Source: Lewinellaceae bacterium
Lineage (GTDB): Bacteria; Bacteroidota; Bacteroidia; Chitinophagales; Saprospiraceae
NCBI GenBank assembly: GCA_020636435.1
Contig: JACJXX010000001.1
Coordinates: 434,001 to 498,000, forward strand
Direction: 5' to 3'
DNA length: 64,000 nucleotides
Part shown: positions 50,119-59,842 of the stretch, in pieces
Numbering within the stretch: the first letter of the stretch is position 1
Layout of the letters: each line of letters starts with the position of its first letter
The notes under the pieces: generated by a model
Seen by the model: the letters and a program-made list of their open reading frames with translations, nothing else
Told to the model about the DNA's origin: nothing
Databases searched by the model: none
Made by a program: the position numbers and the translations under genes

Positions 50119-52719
50119 ATGACCGCAGTACATCGCTTTACCCTCCTGTTGCTGCTCTTTGCGGCTCAGCCTGGCTTCCCGCAAAACGCTTCCAACATGA
50201 AAATATCAGAAATCCGGGACGGCTGGCAGTTCCGCCAGTCCAATACCGGCAGCTGGTTGCCCGCCTCGGTTCCGGGCAGCGTCCATACCGCCCTGATGGC
50301 CAATGGCATCATCGAAGACCCTTTTTACCGCGTCAACGAAAAAAACCTGCAGTGGATCGACAAAAACAACTGGGAGTACCGCACCACTTTCCAGGCAGAT
50401 GGGGCGTTGCTGAGCCACGGCCGCATCACCCTGGAATTTCTGGGGCTCGACACCTACGCCGACGTATACCTGAACGAAAAACTCATCCTTCGGGCCGACA
50501 ATTTTCACCGGGCCTGGGAGGTGGAGGCAAAAGGCCTGCTTAAGGAAGGAGGCAACGAGTTGTACATCTACCTCCACTCCCCTACTCAGGAGGGCCTGAA
50601 AAGGCTGGCGGCCTTCGGCTACCCGCTGCCCGCCGTCAACGACCAGTCGGAGAACGGCGGCATGGGCGGCAAGCGGGTGAGTATCTTCGTCCGCAAGCCG
50701 GGTTATCATTTCGGCTGGGACTGGGGTCCGCGCCTGGTCACTTCCGGCATCTGGCGCCCCGTCCGGCTCAAGGCCTGGAACGAGGCGCGGATCGGGGATG
50801 TGTTTTTTCATCAGGAAGCAGTTACGGAGGAGGAGGCAAAGGTTGAGGTTGAGATTGAGGTGGAGGCTGAACAGGCGCTGGAGGGGCAAATATCCCTTTT
50901 CTGGAAAGACAGCCTGCTGGCCAGCCAGCCGGTGAAACTGGAGAAAGGCTCGCAGGTGGCTACCATTCCAGTGGCCATCAAAAACCCGCAGTTGTGGTGG
51001 ACGAAAGAACTCGGGGAACCTTTTCTTTACGACATGAAAGTGGTGCTGGAGAGCGGAGGCCGGGAGCTGTCCCGCCGGGAAGAACGCATCGGCCTGCGCA
51101 ACATCCGCATTGTACGGGAGGCGGACGACAAGGGGCGCTCCTTTTTCGTTGAGCTCAACGGCCATCCGGTTTTTTGCAAAGGCGCCAATTACATCCCCAA
51201 TGATGTCTTTCTCGACCGGGTCGATACAGCCTGGTACCAGGAAATGATCCAATCGGCGGCGGACGCCAACATGAATATGCTGCGCGTGTGGGGCGGCGGC
51301 ATTTATGAGGATGGGCTTTTCTATGACCTTTGCGACGAACAGGGCATCCTCGTCTGGCAGGATTTTATGTTTGCCTGCAGCATGTACCCTTGGGACAGCG
51401 CCTTTGTTGAGAACGTCCGGCAGGAAGCCATATACAATATCCGCCGGTTGCGCAACCACGCCAGCATCGCCCTTTGGTGCGGCAATAACGAGATCGACGT
51501 GGCCTGGGCGCAATACCGGGAAAATTCAGGCTGGGGCTGGAAACAACAATACAATAAAGAGCAAAGGGCGGAAATATGGGCAGGCTACGAGAAAGTGTTC
51601 CACGAAGTGCTGCCCAATGCCGTTGAGGGCTATCACCCGGGCGCCTTTTACTGGCCTTCCTCTCCCTATGACGGAGAGGGGACACACGCCACTTACAACA
51701 GCAGCGCCGGCGATATTCACTACTGGGGCGTCTGGCACGGCGAGCACCCGTTCAGCGACTTTCGAAACTACATCGGCCGCTTCATGAGCGAATACGGATT
51801 CCAGTCCTTCCCGGAATTTCTTACCGTGCAGCAGTACACCCTGCCCAAAGACTGGGACATCGAGTCGGAAGTAATGGCCGCCCACCAGCGCAGCGGCATA
51901 GGCAACCTGCGCATCCGTTCCTACATGAAGGACCACTATATTCTTCCGGAGGATTTCAGCCATTTCCTCTACGTCGGCCAATTGTTGCAGGCCGAGTCCA
52001 TCAAAATGGCCATCGAAGCGCACCGCAGCGCCAAGCCTTTTTGCATGGGCACGCTCTACTGGCAGCTCAACGACTGCTGGCCGGTGGCTTCCTGGTCTGG
52101 CATCGACTACTACCGCCGCTGGAAGGCCCTCCACTATTTTGTCCGCAGCGCTTTTAAAACCGATGTTGTGGTTTTTGAAGGAGGAAAGGACAGCATCCGG
52201 GTCTTCGCCTGCTCCGGCCGCAAAGAACCGGCGGACGCCCAGTTGCGCCTAGAACTGCGGGACTTCAACGGCGAATTGCTCTGGCACGACAGCCAGGATA
52301 CCCGCCTCAGCCCGGATAGCGCCCGGCTCGTGGCCGTCCTTCCGGCCAAAATACTGGAAAACCTGGGCGACAAAAACCAGCTGTACCTGCGCGGCCGCCT
52401 GATGCAGGGCGAACAAACCCTGCACGAAAACCTCTATTATTTTGTTCCTCCCAAAGAGCTGGCCCTGCCGGAAAACCCGGGCATCGTTGCTCAGGTAAAA
52501 ACTACGGGTATCGGCCGGTACGAGCTGCGCCTGAAGGCCGAAAAGCTGGCCAAAAACGTGTTTTTGCAGTTTGAAGAATCCGAAGGCTTCTTCTCTGATA
52601 ATTACTTCGACCTGCAGCCCGGAGAAGAAAAAACGCTCACTTTTCAGGAGGATAAAACGGGGGAGCTGCCGCTGACTGTAGAGGCGCTGAGGATGATCAG
52701 CCTGGTGGATACTTATTGA
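50119..52719 (+). CDS. Beta-mannosidase, GH2 family, secreted (866 aa)
   Basis: The ATG at 50119 gives MTAVHRFTLLLLLFAAQPGFPQ, an SPI signal. The N-terminal jelly-roll (GWQFRQSNTGSWLPASVPGSVHTALMANG), the immunoglobulin-like domain and the TIM barrel follow the GH2 mannosidase order. VELNGHPVFCKGANYIPND, RVWGGGIYEDGLFYDLCDEQGILVWQDFMFACSMYP and LWCGNNEID contain the acid/base Glu, and MSEYGFQSFPE contains the nucleophile Glu. It removes terminal beta-mannose from manno-oligosaccharides in the periplasm. Its last 7 bp overlap the end of the converging membrane-protein gene. Confidence 0.94.
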   Translation: MTAVHRFTLLLLLFAAQPGFPQNASNMKISEIRDGWQFRQSNTGSWLPASVPGSVHTALMANGIIEDPFYRVNEKNLQWIDKNNWEYRTTFQADGALLSHGRITLEFLGLDTYADVYLNEKLILRADNFHRAWEVEAKGLLKEGGNELYIYLHSPTQEGLKRLAAFGYPLPAVNDQSENGGMGGKRVSIFVRKPGYHFGWDWGPRLVTSGIWRPVRLKAWNEARIGDVFFHQEAVTEEEAKVEVEIEVEAEQALEGQISLFWKDSLLASQPVKLEKGSQVATIPVAIKNPQLWWTKELGEPFLYDMKVVLESGGRELSRREERIGLRNIRIVREADDKGRSFFVELNGHPVFCKGANYIPNDVFLDRVDTAWYQEMIQSAADANMNMLRVWGGGIYEDGLFYDLCDEQGILVWQDFMFACSMYPWDSAFVENVRQEAIYNIRRLRNHASIALWCGNNEIDVAWAQYRENSGWGWKQQYNKEQRAEIWAGYEKVFHEVLPNAVEGYHPGAFYWPSSPYDGEGTHATYNSSAGDIHYWGVWHGEHPFSDFRNYIGRFMSEYGFQSFPEFLTVQQYTLPKDWDIESEVMAAHQRSGIGNLRIRSYMKDHYILPEDFSHFLYVGQLLQAESIKMAIEAHRSAKPFCMGTLYWQLNDCWPVASWSGIDYYRRWKALHYFVRSAFKTDVVVFEGGKDSIRVFACSGRKEPADAQLRLELRDFNGELLWHDSQDTRLSPDSARLVAVLPAKILENLGDKNQLYLRGRLMQGEQTLHENLYYFVPPKELALPENPGIVAQVKTTGIGRYELRLKAEKLAKNVFLQFEESEGFFSDNYFDLQPGEEKTLTFQEDKTGELPLTVEALRMISLVDTY

Positions 52720-54344
52720 GGGTTAACATGGAATGAAACCGTATACGCCACCAACACCTTCGTCCCACCCACCCGGACCGCAAAAACCTCTTCCCCTCCG
52801 AAGAGCGCCCGGTGCTCCCTGTACTGCTGAAACCCCTCCGCCCAATGGCGGAAATCGGAAAGGAAGTAGTCCGCCTCTCCCACCCGGCTTTTATCCAGCA
52901 CTTCGAAGCGGGCCCTGACGCCGGGTGGGAGGAACCGCCAGTTGAGCTCGCCTGGATAGGTATTGCAGGCCACCTTTATTTTCTCCCGCTTGTCGATCTT
53001 CGCCAGGGCTTCGAAGCCTTGTTTGTAAGCGAGCCCCCAGTAATCCAGGTCGAACTTCGCCAGTTGGTTGCCCGGGGCCAGTTCATTGAAATAGACATTC
53101 TGATTCGGATGATAACGCACCATAAACCAGGCCGTATTGCCCATGCCCAGGGCAGTAAGGCCAATCAGCGCATACCTCCAGGCAGGGCGCTTATCTTTTG
53201 CCAGGCTCCAAAGCCGGCACAGGCCGTACACTGCCAAATATACCAAACAAGGGTAGATAAAAAACAGGTGCCGCCAGCCGTCATAAACGACGGAATCCTT
53301 GGCGATGATGGCCGCCAGCGGCGCCAGCAGCAGGGCCAGCATGCCCCAATCCTTGCGCTGCTCATCATTGGCCCACAAGCGCCAGGGGCGGCGGCCCAGG
53401 TTGGCCGCCAGCGGAGGGAAGAGCAACAGCAAGCCGCAGGCCGCCAGAAAAAGATAAACTGCCGGTATGCTGATGCCCATCCAATAAGGTATGTAATACC
53501 AGGGAATCGCATCCCCGGCCAGAAACTGCCCCCGAAAAATAACCGTACCCCCCCATTTGTACTGCGCCATGGCATCAAATGCTTCCAGAAAATGCCGCCA
53601 CGGCTGCTCCCACAGGTAGGGCCAGAAAAGAACAGTAAAAAAAGCGGCCGCAGGCAGGTAGATCAACAAGCCCAGGGCATATTTTTTAAGCCGGCATGTT
53701 TCCATCCGCCTGTTGAACAGCAGTCCTGCGCCGATCAAAAACAACGTCACGGCTGGAAGAATAATGCCCGTTACCCGCATGGCGATGAGCATGCCGCAGG
53801 CCAGCCCGTGGAAAAGAGCGGAGCGAACATTGGGCTTCAGCCAGAACCGAAACAAACTGTAGCTGCCGAGAATGTAGAGGGACAGGAACGGCAGGTCCTT
53901 GGGGTTGTAGAAAGAATGGGCGAAAATGCGCGGGCACAACACCAGCAGGCTTGTGCCCAGCAAAGCCCAACCCCAATGCCCAAATCGCTCCAGGAGCAGC
54001 CGGTAAAAAAGAAGCGCGGATAGCCAGAAGATCAGAAACACCAGCAGGTGCCGCAGGCGAAACTGCTGCCGGAAGCCCTCCAACCCCAGGGCTTTCTCCA
54101 GCCACGCCGCCGGCAGGCTAAACCAGACGCCGTAAAAACGGTGCTGATAGGTTGGCAGTTCCTCCCCGGAGTATGCATCATCCGTGTAGCCCACCCATTG
54201 GTTTACATAATGCGCAGAAACCAGGCCGTGTTCCCGCTGCAGCGCCTCATCCCACGACATGCCGTAGTCGCCATAGATCAATAGCCCCAATACCAGGTAG
54301 AGGGAAAAGAAAATAAGAGGCGCCGGGTTTTTAAAAAGTTTCAA
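52713..54344 (-). CDS. Membrane glycosyltransferase-like protein, GT-C fold (543 aa)
   Basis: About ten to twelve hydrophobic helices surround soluble loops. The first loop begins YGDYGMSWDEALQREHGL, an Asp/Glu-bearing feature typical of GT-C (PMT/ArnT-like) transferases that use lipid-linked sugars. ILGSYSLFRFWLKPNVRSAL and YHPNQNVYFNELAPGN are further loops; the last ~90 residues are soluble. It probably transfers a sugar from a polyprenyl donor on the outer face of the inner membrane (inference from fold). It overlaps the mannosidase 3' end by 7 bp. Confidence 0.75.
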   Translation of the reverse strand: MKLFKNPAPLIFFSLYLVLGLLIYGDYGMSWDEALQREHGLVSAHYVNQWVGYTDDAYSGEELPTYQHRFYGVWFSLPAAWLEKALGLEGFRQQFRLRHLLVFLIFWLSALLFYRLLLERFGHWGWALLGTSLLVLCPRIFAHSFYNPKDLPFLSLYILGSYSLFRFWLKPNVRSALFHGLACGMLIAMRVTGIILPAVTLFLIGAGLLFNRRMETCRLKKYALGLLIYLPAAAFFTVLFWPYLWEQPWRHFLEAFDAMAQYKWGGTVIFRGQFLAGDAIPWYYIPYWMGISIPAVYLFLAACGLLLLFPPLAANLGRRPWRLWANDEQRKDWGMLALLLAPLAAIIAKDSVVYDGWRHLFFIYPCLVYLAVYGLCRLWSLAKDKRPAWRYALIGLTALGMGNTAWFMVRYHPNQNVYFNELAPGNQLAKFDLDYWGLAYKQGFEALAKIDKREKIKVACNTYPGELNWRFLPPGVRARFEVLDKSRVGEADYFLSDFRHWAEGFQQYREHRALFGGEEVFAVRVGGTKVLVAYTVSFHVNPQ

Positions 54345-54453
54345 TGTTTACACATTTACACATTTACACATCTCCTCCCCTCCCAAAGTTACCGCTCCCT
54401 GCTCCAAAAAACCAAATCCGCAAGTTTTTCTTAATTTTCGGAAAAAAGGAGGA

Positions 54454-54843
54454 ATGACAAAACAGGCGTTGCTTTGTATTCTAGCCGGGATTCTTTTGCT
54501 ATTCAGCTGCCGGGGCCAGGACAACCGGCAACCTCCCGGCCGCGAAGAGGTCTTCGCCGTCCGGGATTCCATGCGCAACTTGCTGCTGTTGCGCCTCAGC
54601 CAGGCACAGATGGAGATCAACCGGCAGGTAGAAGCCATGAAAAACCGCGCCTACGATGCCGACCGCGCCACCGCCCGCCGACTCAGGGAGAAAATCGCCA
54701 ATGTTGAACGATCCTACAACAAGCTCGAAAAACAGGTTCAACTGCTCCAGGAAGACAGCCTGCAGGGAGACTGGATTCGGCTGGAACAGGAAACCGAACT
54801 CCTGATCATCGAAGTGAGCCGGGAATTGGAGACTTCCTTCTGA
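54454..54843 (+). CDS. Small coiled-coil lipoprotein (129 aa)
   Basis: An unusually good ribosome-binding site (AAAGGAGG) stands directly before the ATG at 54454. The SPII signal ends in the lipobox LFSC. The rest is one long amphipathic helix with heptads (LREKIANVERSYNKLEKQVQLLQED). It precedes the MscS gene by 48 bp. A second coiled-coil lipoprotein with the same MTKQ start lies at 55884, so the two flank the channel gene. Function unknown. Confidence 0.8.
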   Translation: MTKQALLCILAGILLLFSCRGQDNRQPPGREEVFAVRDSMRNLLLLRLSQAQMEINRQVEAMKNRAYDADRATARRLREKIANVERSYNKLEKQVQLLQEDSLQGDWIRLEQETELLIIEVSRELETSF

Positions 54844-54891
54844 AACGAAAACGAATCGTTTAAAAAATACAGCTAAACAATACAATGTGAT

Positions 54892-55764
54892 ATGGAAAAT
54901 TTCTGGAATGACCTGCTGGATCAGATTAGCGCCTATTATGAATCGATCATAGCGCTGATGCCCAAACTAATCCTGGGCATCGTGATAATCCTTGTTTTTT
55001 GGTATCTGTCCAGCCTGTTTAAGCGCTGGTCAGGCAAGTGGCTTCGGCTGCGAATGGACGACCCGCTGCTGGCTGTTTTCCTTTCCCGGCTGGTAAAAGC
55101 TACCTTCATAACCATTGGCTTGCTGGCATTCCTGCAGGTAGTGGGCCTGGGCAACGCCGCCGGCTCGCTGCTGGCCGGCGCCGGCATCTCCGCCTTTGTC
55201 ATTGGCTTCGCGTTCAAAGATATTGGCGAAAACTTCCTGGCCGGCATCCTCATGGCGTTCAAACGCCCCTTCCGCATTGGCGATATTGTCGAGTCGGGCG
55301 ACATCAAAGGCACCATCATCGGCCTGAGCCTGCGCGACACCCAGGTCAAGACCTTCGACGGCAAAGACGTTTATATTCCCAACGGCTTAATATTGAAAAA
55401 CCCCATCATCAACTACACCATCGACGGTTTTCTCCGGCAGGAGTTCGACATTGGGATCGATTATGGCTCGGATATTGGCCAAGCGATGAAGATCATCCTC
55501 GGCACCCTGGCCAAAGTTCCGGGTATTCTGCAAAACGAAAAAGCGCCCAGCGTGCTGATCAACACGCTGGGCAGCAGTTCCCTCAACCTTAAAGCCTACT
55601 ACTGGCTCGATACTTTCGACAAGGAGGCCTCCGGTTTAGAAATCCGAAACGAGGCAGTGGAACGCACCCTGGGAGCACTGGAAGCCGCTGGCTTTTATCT
55701 GCCCGGCGATATCGTGGAGGTCAAAAATTACAGCAGCCAGCCGCTGAAAATGGAGCCGCCTTAA
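54892..55764 (+). CDS. MscS-type mechanosensitive ion channel (290 aa)
   Basis: Three N-terminal helices end in the pore helix VGLGNAAGSLLAGAGISAFVIGFAFKDIGENFLAGILMAFKRPFRIGD, the hallmark of small MscS channels. The beta domain follows (VEIN-type loop IIGLSLRDTQVKTFDGKDVYIPNG), and a C-terminal alpha/beta domain ends ALEAAGFYLPGD. It opens on membrane tension during hypo-osmotic shock. Flanked by two coiled-coil lipoproteins on the same strand. Confidence 0.95.
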   Translation: MENFWNDLLDQISAYYESIIALMPKLILGIVIILVFWYLSSLFKRWSGKWLRLRMDDPLLAVFLSRLVKATFITIGLLAFLQVVGLGNAAGSLLAGAGISAFVIGFAFKDIGENFLAGILMAFKRPFRIGDIVESGDIKGTIIGLSLRDTQVKTFDGKDVYIPNGLILKNPIINYTIDGFLRQEFDIGIDYGSDIGQAMKIILGTLAKVPGILQNEKAPSVLINTLGSSSLNLKAYYWLDTFDKEASGLEIRNEAVERTLGALEAAGFYLPGDIVEVKNYSSQPLKMEPP

Positions 55765-55883
55765 GGCGAGCTGCCCCTTTATGTCGGGTTATATGAACCG
55801 CCACCCAGAATTTTCCAACCTCAGGGCTTAATAGCTTTATAGAAATTCATAAATTGCCGGTTCACTTTTAAAAATCATCGGCC

Positions 55884-56327
55884 ATGACAAAACAGACGTT
55901 GCTGCCTTTATTCTCAATGATGCTGTTGACCCTGCTGGTTTCTGCCTGCGGCAATTCGGCCCGGGAAGAAGCCCAAGGCGCAAAAGAAGAAGCACAGGAT
56001 TTGGTGGAAAGCGCCCGGGAAGGCGCCCGGAGCCTTTCCGAAGAAGCCCGGGAAAAAATTCAAAAAGAATCGACTGCCCTGGTGCAGGAAATAGGAAAAA
56101 CCCAGCAGCAGATTTCCCAGCGCATCCTCCAGCTGAAGAAAGAAATGGCAACAGCGGATGAAGAATCACGGGCAAAGCTGGAAGAAGAGAAAAAGAAGCT
56201 GGAAGAGTTCAGGGACAATCTCAACGTCAGAACCCAGCAATTGCAAAAAAACGCCGAAGATAACTGGGAAGAACTGAAAACCAACTTAGCCAGGGAACTG
56301 GAAGAAGCCAATGCCCAACTGAAGTAA
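55884..56327 (+). CDS. Coiled-coil lipoprotein (147 aa)
   Basis: MTKQTLLPLFSMMLLTLLVSAC is an SPII signal with lipobox VSAC. The remainder is a continuous charged coiled coil (EEAQDLVESAREGARSLSEEAREKI, then KKEMATADEESRAKLEEEKKKLEEF). Only 6 bp separate it from the Hsp100-like gene, so they are probably co-transcribed. Function unknown; it may tether to the envelope something handled by the AAA+ protein (speculation). Confidence 0.8.
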   Translation: MTKQTLLPLFSMMLLTLLVSACGNSAREEAQGAKEEAQDLVESAREGARSLSEEAREKIQKESTALVQEIGKTQQQISQRILQLKKEMATADEESRAKLEEEKKKLEEFRDNLNVRTQQLQKNAEDNWEELKTNLARELEEANAQLK

Positions 56328-56333
56328 GGGCCG

Positions 56334-58610
56334 ATGGATAAGATCGACTACCCTTTGCTGTATTTTGAGTTTCAGGAGGGCGCCGTGCTGGGCATCCTGG
56401 TCGGCACGGAACTGGAAGCTATGGACAAAGACCTGCGCAGCCTCAAAAGCGCTCTCCTGGACCATTTGCAGAAGCAATACAAAAAATACGACGACTATCC
56501 CCTGATGGATATCATGGAGCCCCGGCTGCGAATGGTGGAAGCTTCCATTCGGCCCGCCTATCGGGACCGCACCGGCTCCTACCCTCTTTCCAGTACGCTG
56601 AAAGTTTCCGTGCCTGCCGTGTTCGGCGAAACCGAACAGGGCTATTTCGAATGCTACCTGCCGTTATTCGCAGAGAGTTTCTATTATTACGACGCCCGCC
56701 AGTTCGACGCCCTGGTCCAGCACGTCGTCGTCACCCTGCTCAACCGCTTCAGCCCGGAAAAGATCTACCGCCTTCAGATGCTGCCCCGCCCCAGCCTCGA
56801 TGTGGTGCCCCTTAAGGTCAATTACGACCGGGACCTCTACTGGAGCGGCATTGAATATAAACGAGAATACAAGGTGCTGAACCGGTTGGCCGAGCGGGTG
56901 CCGCAGAAAAAAAACATCCGCCGCAGCATGAGCGCGCTTCCGGAAGCAGCCTGGGAGCAGGAAGGAAAAGTAACCGAAGTAGCCGATAAGCTGATCAGCA
57001 CCCGCTCCAACGTATTGGCTGTAGGACGGCCCGGAACGGGAAAGAGCGCCGTGCTCCGGCAAGCCATCAAAAAGATCACCGCCCGTTCCCGAAAACAACA
57101 GCTCGGCTACACCTTCTGGCGCATCCTTCCCCAGCGGATCACAGCGAGTTCCAAATACCTCGGGGAGTGGGAAGAGTTGTGCGAACTGCTGGTGGAGGAA
57201 CTGAACCTGGCCAACGGCATCCTTTGGGTGGAAGACGTCGTCCGGCTCCTGCAAATCGGCGGGGAAGGGCCGGAGGATAGTGTGGCGGCATTCCTGTTGT
57301 CCTTTCTCCAGCAGGGCAAATTGCAAATGGTCGGCGAAGCCACTCCTCAGGAGCTGGAGAGCATGCGGCGGCTCCTGCCCGGTTTTGCGGAAGCTTTCCA
57401 GGTGGTGCTGATCGAAGAGCTCGACGAAAAAAAAGTGATCAGCGTTCTGGACAAATTTGCCGAGTACTCGGAAAAAAGCCTGCGGATGCCCATTGCCAAA
57501 GAAGCCCTTCAGCTTTCCTACCGCCTGCTGCTGCGCTATTACCCCTACGAAAGTTTTCCCGGCAAAGGCATCAAGTTCCTGGGCCAGTGCGTCAGCGAAG
57601 GACAATTGCGCCGGGCGGAAAAAGTAACGAAAAAAGCCGTTTTTGACAACTTCATCCGGCAGACCGGCCTGCCGGAGTTCTTCCTGCGCGACGACCTGCT
57701 GCTCGACATCGAAGAGTTGCAGGGCTACTTCAACCAGCGGATCATTGGCCAGCCGGACGCCGTCAGCAAGCTGTGCAGCCTCGTTAAAGTATACAAAGCA
57801 GGCCTGAATAACCCCTACAAGCCCATCAATACGCTGCTCTTCGCCGGCCCGACCGGCGTCGGCAAGACGGCCAGCGCCAAGGCATTAGCCGATTACTTCT
57901 TTGGGAAAGGGCAACGCAAATCCCCCCTGGTGCGCATCGACATGAGCGAATTTCAGTATCCGGGCCAGATCGTCCGGCTCATCGGCGCCGGCCGGGAGCC
58001 CGGCCAGTTGGTGAAGGACATCCGGGAACGCCCTTTCTCAGTCCTCTTGCTCGACGAAGTGGAAAAAGCCGATCCTTCCATTTTCGACGCCCTTCTGGGG
58101 CTTATGGACGAAGGGGTGCTCGTCGATGCCTACGGCCGGGAAACCAATTTTAGAAATACCATAGTGATCATGACCTCCAATCTCGGCGCCAGCGGCCAGA
58201 AATCCATCGGCTTCGGGCAGAAAGAAGACGAAGACGCCGTTTATTTATCCGCTATTACCCGCCATTTTCGCCCGGAATTCGTCAACCGCCTGGACAGCGT
58301 TGTAGTCTTCGGCAGCCTTAACCAGGAAGACATTCGGGCCATTACAAGAAAAGAACTCGACGAACTCAGCCAGCGGGAAGGATTTGCCAAACGCCAAATC
58401 GACATTCAATTTTCGGAAAAGGTGGTCAGCTATATTGCTTCTATCGGTTTTGACGTGCGCTACGGAGCGCGCCCCCTGCAGCGCGCTGTCGAACAATCGC
58501 TGATGACCCCAATAGCCAACTGGTTGCTTCAGCATCCGAAGTCGGAAAACTGCCGTCTCCAGGTCGACTACCAGGATCGCCTCGTGATCGAGCAACAAAA
58601 CCTTACCTGA
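56334..58610 (+). CDS. Hsp100/Clp-like double AAA+ ATPase with unusual N-terminal domain (758 aa)
   Basis: Residues 1-~220 form a mixed alpha/beta domain (YPLLYFEFQEGAVLGILVGTELEAMDKD...LPLFAESFYYYDARQF) unlike Clp_N. NBD1 has Walker A GRPGTGKS (~231) and a weak Walker B (ILWVEDVVRLL), and the ClpA/B arginine-finger block reads GFAEAFQ instead of ERRFQ, so it may not hydrolyse ATP normally. NBD2 has intact GPTGVGKT (~505), VLLLDEVEKA, TSNLGA, FRPEFVNRLD and the sensor-2 GARPLQ. No ClpP-binding loop was identified. It is presumably a disaggregase or unfoldase of an unassigned Hsp100 branch. Its TGA overlaps the ATG of the DUF819 gene. Confidence 0.88.
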   Translation: MDKIDYPLLYFEFQEGAVLGILVGTELEAMDKDLRSLKSALLDHLQKQYKKYDDYPLMDIMEPRLRMVEASIRPAYRDRTGSYPLSSTLKVSVPAVFGETEQGYFECYLPLFAESFYYYDARQFDALVQHVVVTLLNRFSPEKIYRLQMLPRPSLDVVPLKVNYDRDLYWSGIEYKREYKVLNRLAERVPQKKNIRRSMSALPEAAWEQEGKVTEVADKLISTRSNVLAVGRPGTGKSAVLRQAIKKITARSRKQQLGYTFWRILPQRITASSKYLGEWEELCELLVEELNLANGILWVEDVVRLLQIGGEGPEDSVAAFLLSFLQQGKLQMVGEATPQELESMRRLLPGFAEAFQVVLIEELDEKKVISVLDKFAEYSEKSLRMPIAKEALQLSYRLLLRYYPYESFPGKGIKFLGQCVSEGQLRRAEKVTKKAVFDNFIRQTGLPEFFLRDDLLLDIEELQGYFNQRIIGQPDAVSKLCSLVKVYKAGLNNPYKPINTLLFAGPTGVGKTASAKALADYFFGKGQRKSPLVRIDMSEFQYPGQIVRLIGAGREPGQLVKDIRERPFSVLLLDEVEKADPSIFDALLGLMDEGVLVDAYGRETNFRNTIVIMTSNLGASGQKSIGFGQKEDEDAVYLSAITRHFRPEFVNRLDSVVVFGSLNQEDIRAITRKELDELSQREGFAKRQIDIQFSEKVVSYIASIGFDVRYGARPLQRAVEQSLMTPIANWLLQHPKSENCRLQVDYQDRLVIEQQNLT

Positions 58611-59752
58611 TGCATTGGGCGCTACTTCAGTTTTCCCTCGTCTGCCTGTTTCCTTTCATCAGCCGCCGGCTCGGCCGCCAACAATGGGTTCCTTCCTGGC
58701 TGAGCCCGGTAGTGATGTGTTATGCCCTTGGCGTCCTGCTGAGCAACTTCCCCCTCTTTCCCCTTGACGACAAACTCTCTAACACCTTCACCGAAATAAC
58801 CATCGTATTAGCCATTCCTCTATTGTTGTACGGCACCAACCTGCATCAATGGATCGGCCAGGCCCGCAGCACCCTTCTCAGCTTCGGGCTTTGCGTGGCG
58901 GCGGGCCTTTTCGCCACCGCCGCCGCCGCCTTTGTTTATGCCCAAAGGCTCGACGATGCCTGGCGCATTTCCGGCATGCTGGTTGGCATATACACCGGCG
59001 GCACGCCCAACATGCAGGCCATCGGGCTGGCGCTGGGCGCCAGCCAGGAATCCATCATACTGCTGAACGCTGCCGACATGCTCACCGGAGGCATTTACCT
59101 GCTCTTTCTCACTTCCCTCGCCCCCCGTGTATACAGCCTTTTCCTGCCTGCCTTCGAAAAAAAAGAGTCCGAAGAGGCCAACGCCGACGAAATTTCCGAA
59201 TCCGTCTCAAAGATCAACTACCGGGACAGCATGAGGGCTATATTGCTCACGCTGGTCATTATCGGCGCCAGCCTGGGCGCGTGCCAGCTGATTTTCGGCC
59301 ATCTGGAAAACATCGCTTTCATCATGCTGCTGCTCACTACCCTCAGCATCGCCGCCTCCTTTGCCCCTCGGGTTCGCCGGTTAGAAAATACTTTCGAAAC
59401 CGGAGAGTATTTCCTGCTGATGTTCTGCGTAGCCCTTGGCATGCTCGCCGATTTTTCCGAAATCCTGGCGCAGGGGCCGGATATCATCGCCTTTTCCGTT
59501 TTTGCCTTTCTGGGCACCGTGCTGCTGCACCTGCTGGGGGCTGCCCTGTTCCGCATCGACCGCGACACGGTTTTGTTCACTTCTGTCGCCGCCCTCTACG
59601 GGCCGGCCTTTATTGGCCAAGTTGCCAGCATCACCGGCAACCGTCAACTCATCTTTTCTGGTATCGCGGCGGGGTTGCTGGGCTACGCTATCGGCAATTA
59701 TCTGGGCATCGGGCTGGCGTACGCGCTGAGAGCCTGGTTGGGAGGAGGGTGA
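58610..59752 (+). CDS. DUF819-family membrane protein (380 aa)
   Basis: The start ATG shares its first base with the stop of the Hsp100-like gene (TGATG), indicating translational coupling. About ten transmembrane helices are visible. DUF819 blocks include IPLLLYGTNLHQWI, MLVGIYTGGTPNMQAIGLALG and TVLFTSVAALYGPAFIGQVASITGNRQL. The family resembles secondary transporters, but its substrate is unknown. The coupling to an AAA+ chaperone gene is noteworthy. Confidence 0.88.
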   Translation: MHWALLQFSLVCLFPFISRRLGRQQWVPSWLSPVVMCYALGVLLSNFPLFPLDDKLSNTFTEITIVLAIPLLLYGTNLHQWIGQARSTLLSFGLCVAAGLFATAAAAFVYAQRLDDAWRISGMLVGIYTGGTPNMQAIGLALGASQESIILLNAADMLTGGIYLLFLTSLAPRVYSLFLPAFEKKESEEANADEISESVSKINYRDSMRAILLTLVIIGASLGACQLIFGHLENIAFIMLLLTTLSIAASFAPRVRRLENTFETGEYFLLMFCVALGMLADFSEILAQGPDIIAFSVFAFLGTVLLHLLGAALFRIDRDTVLFTSVAALYGPAFIGQVASITGNRQLIFSGIAAGLLGYAIGNYLGIGLAYALRAWLGGG

Positions 59753-59842
59753 GAATGGTTAAATTGTTGGATGGTTAGATTGTTGGATTGTTGGCAACGC
59801 CTTCGATATGGTTCAGTGGAACGGTGATGCCAACAATTTAAC

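Noticed and set aside
52812..54023. Plus-strand open frame opposite the GT-C membrane protein
   Set aside because: Low-complexity His/Gln/Pro-rich translation, typical of an antisense shadow of a membrane gene.
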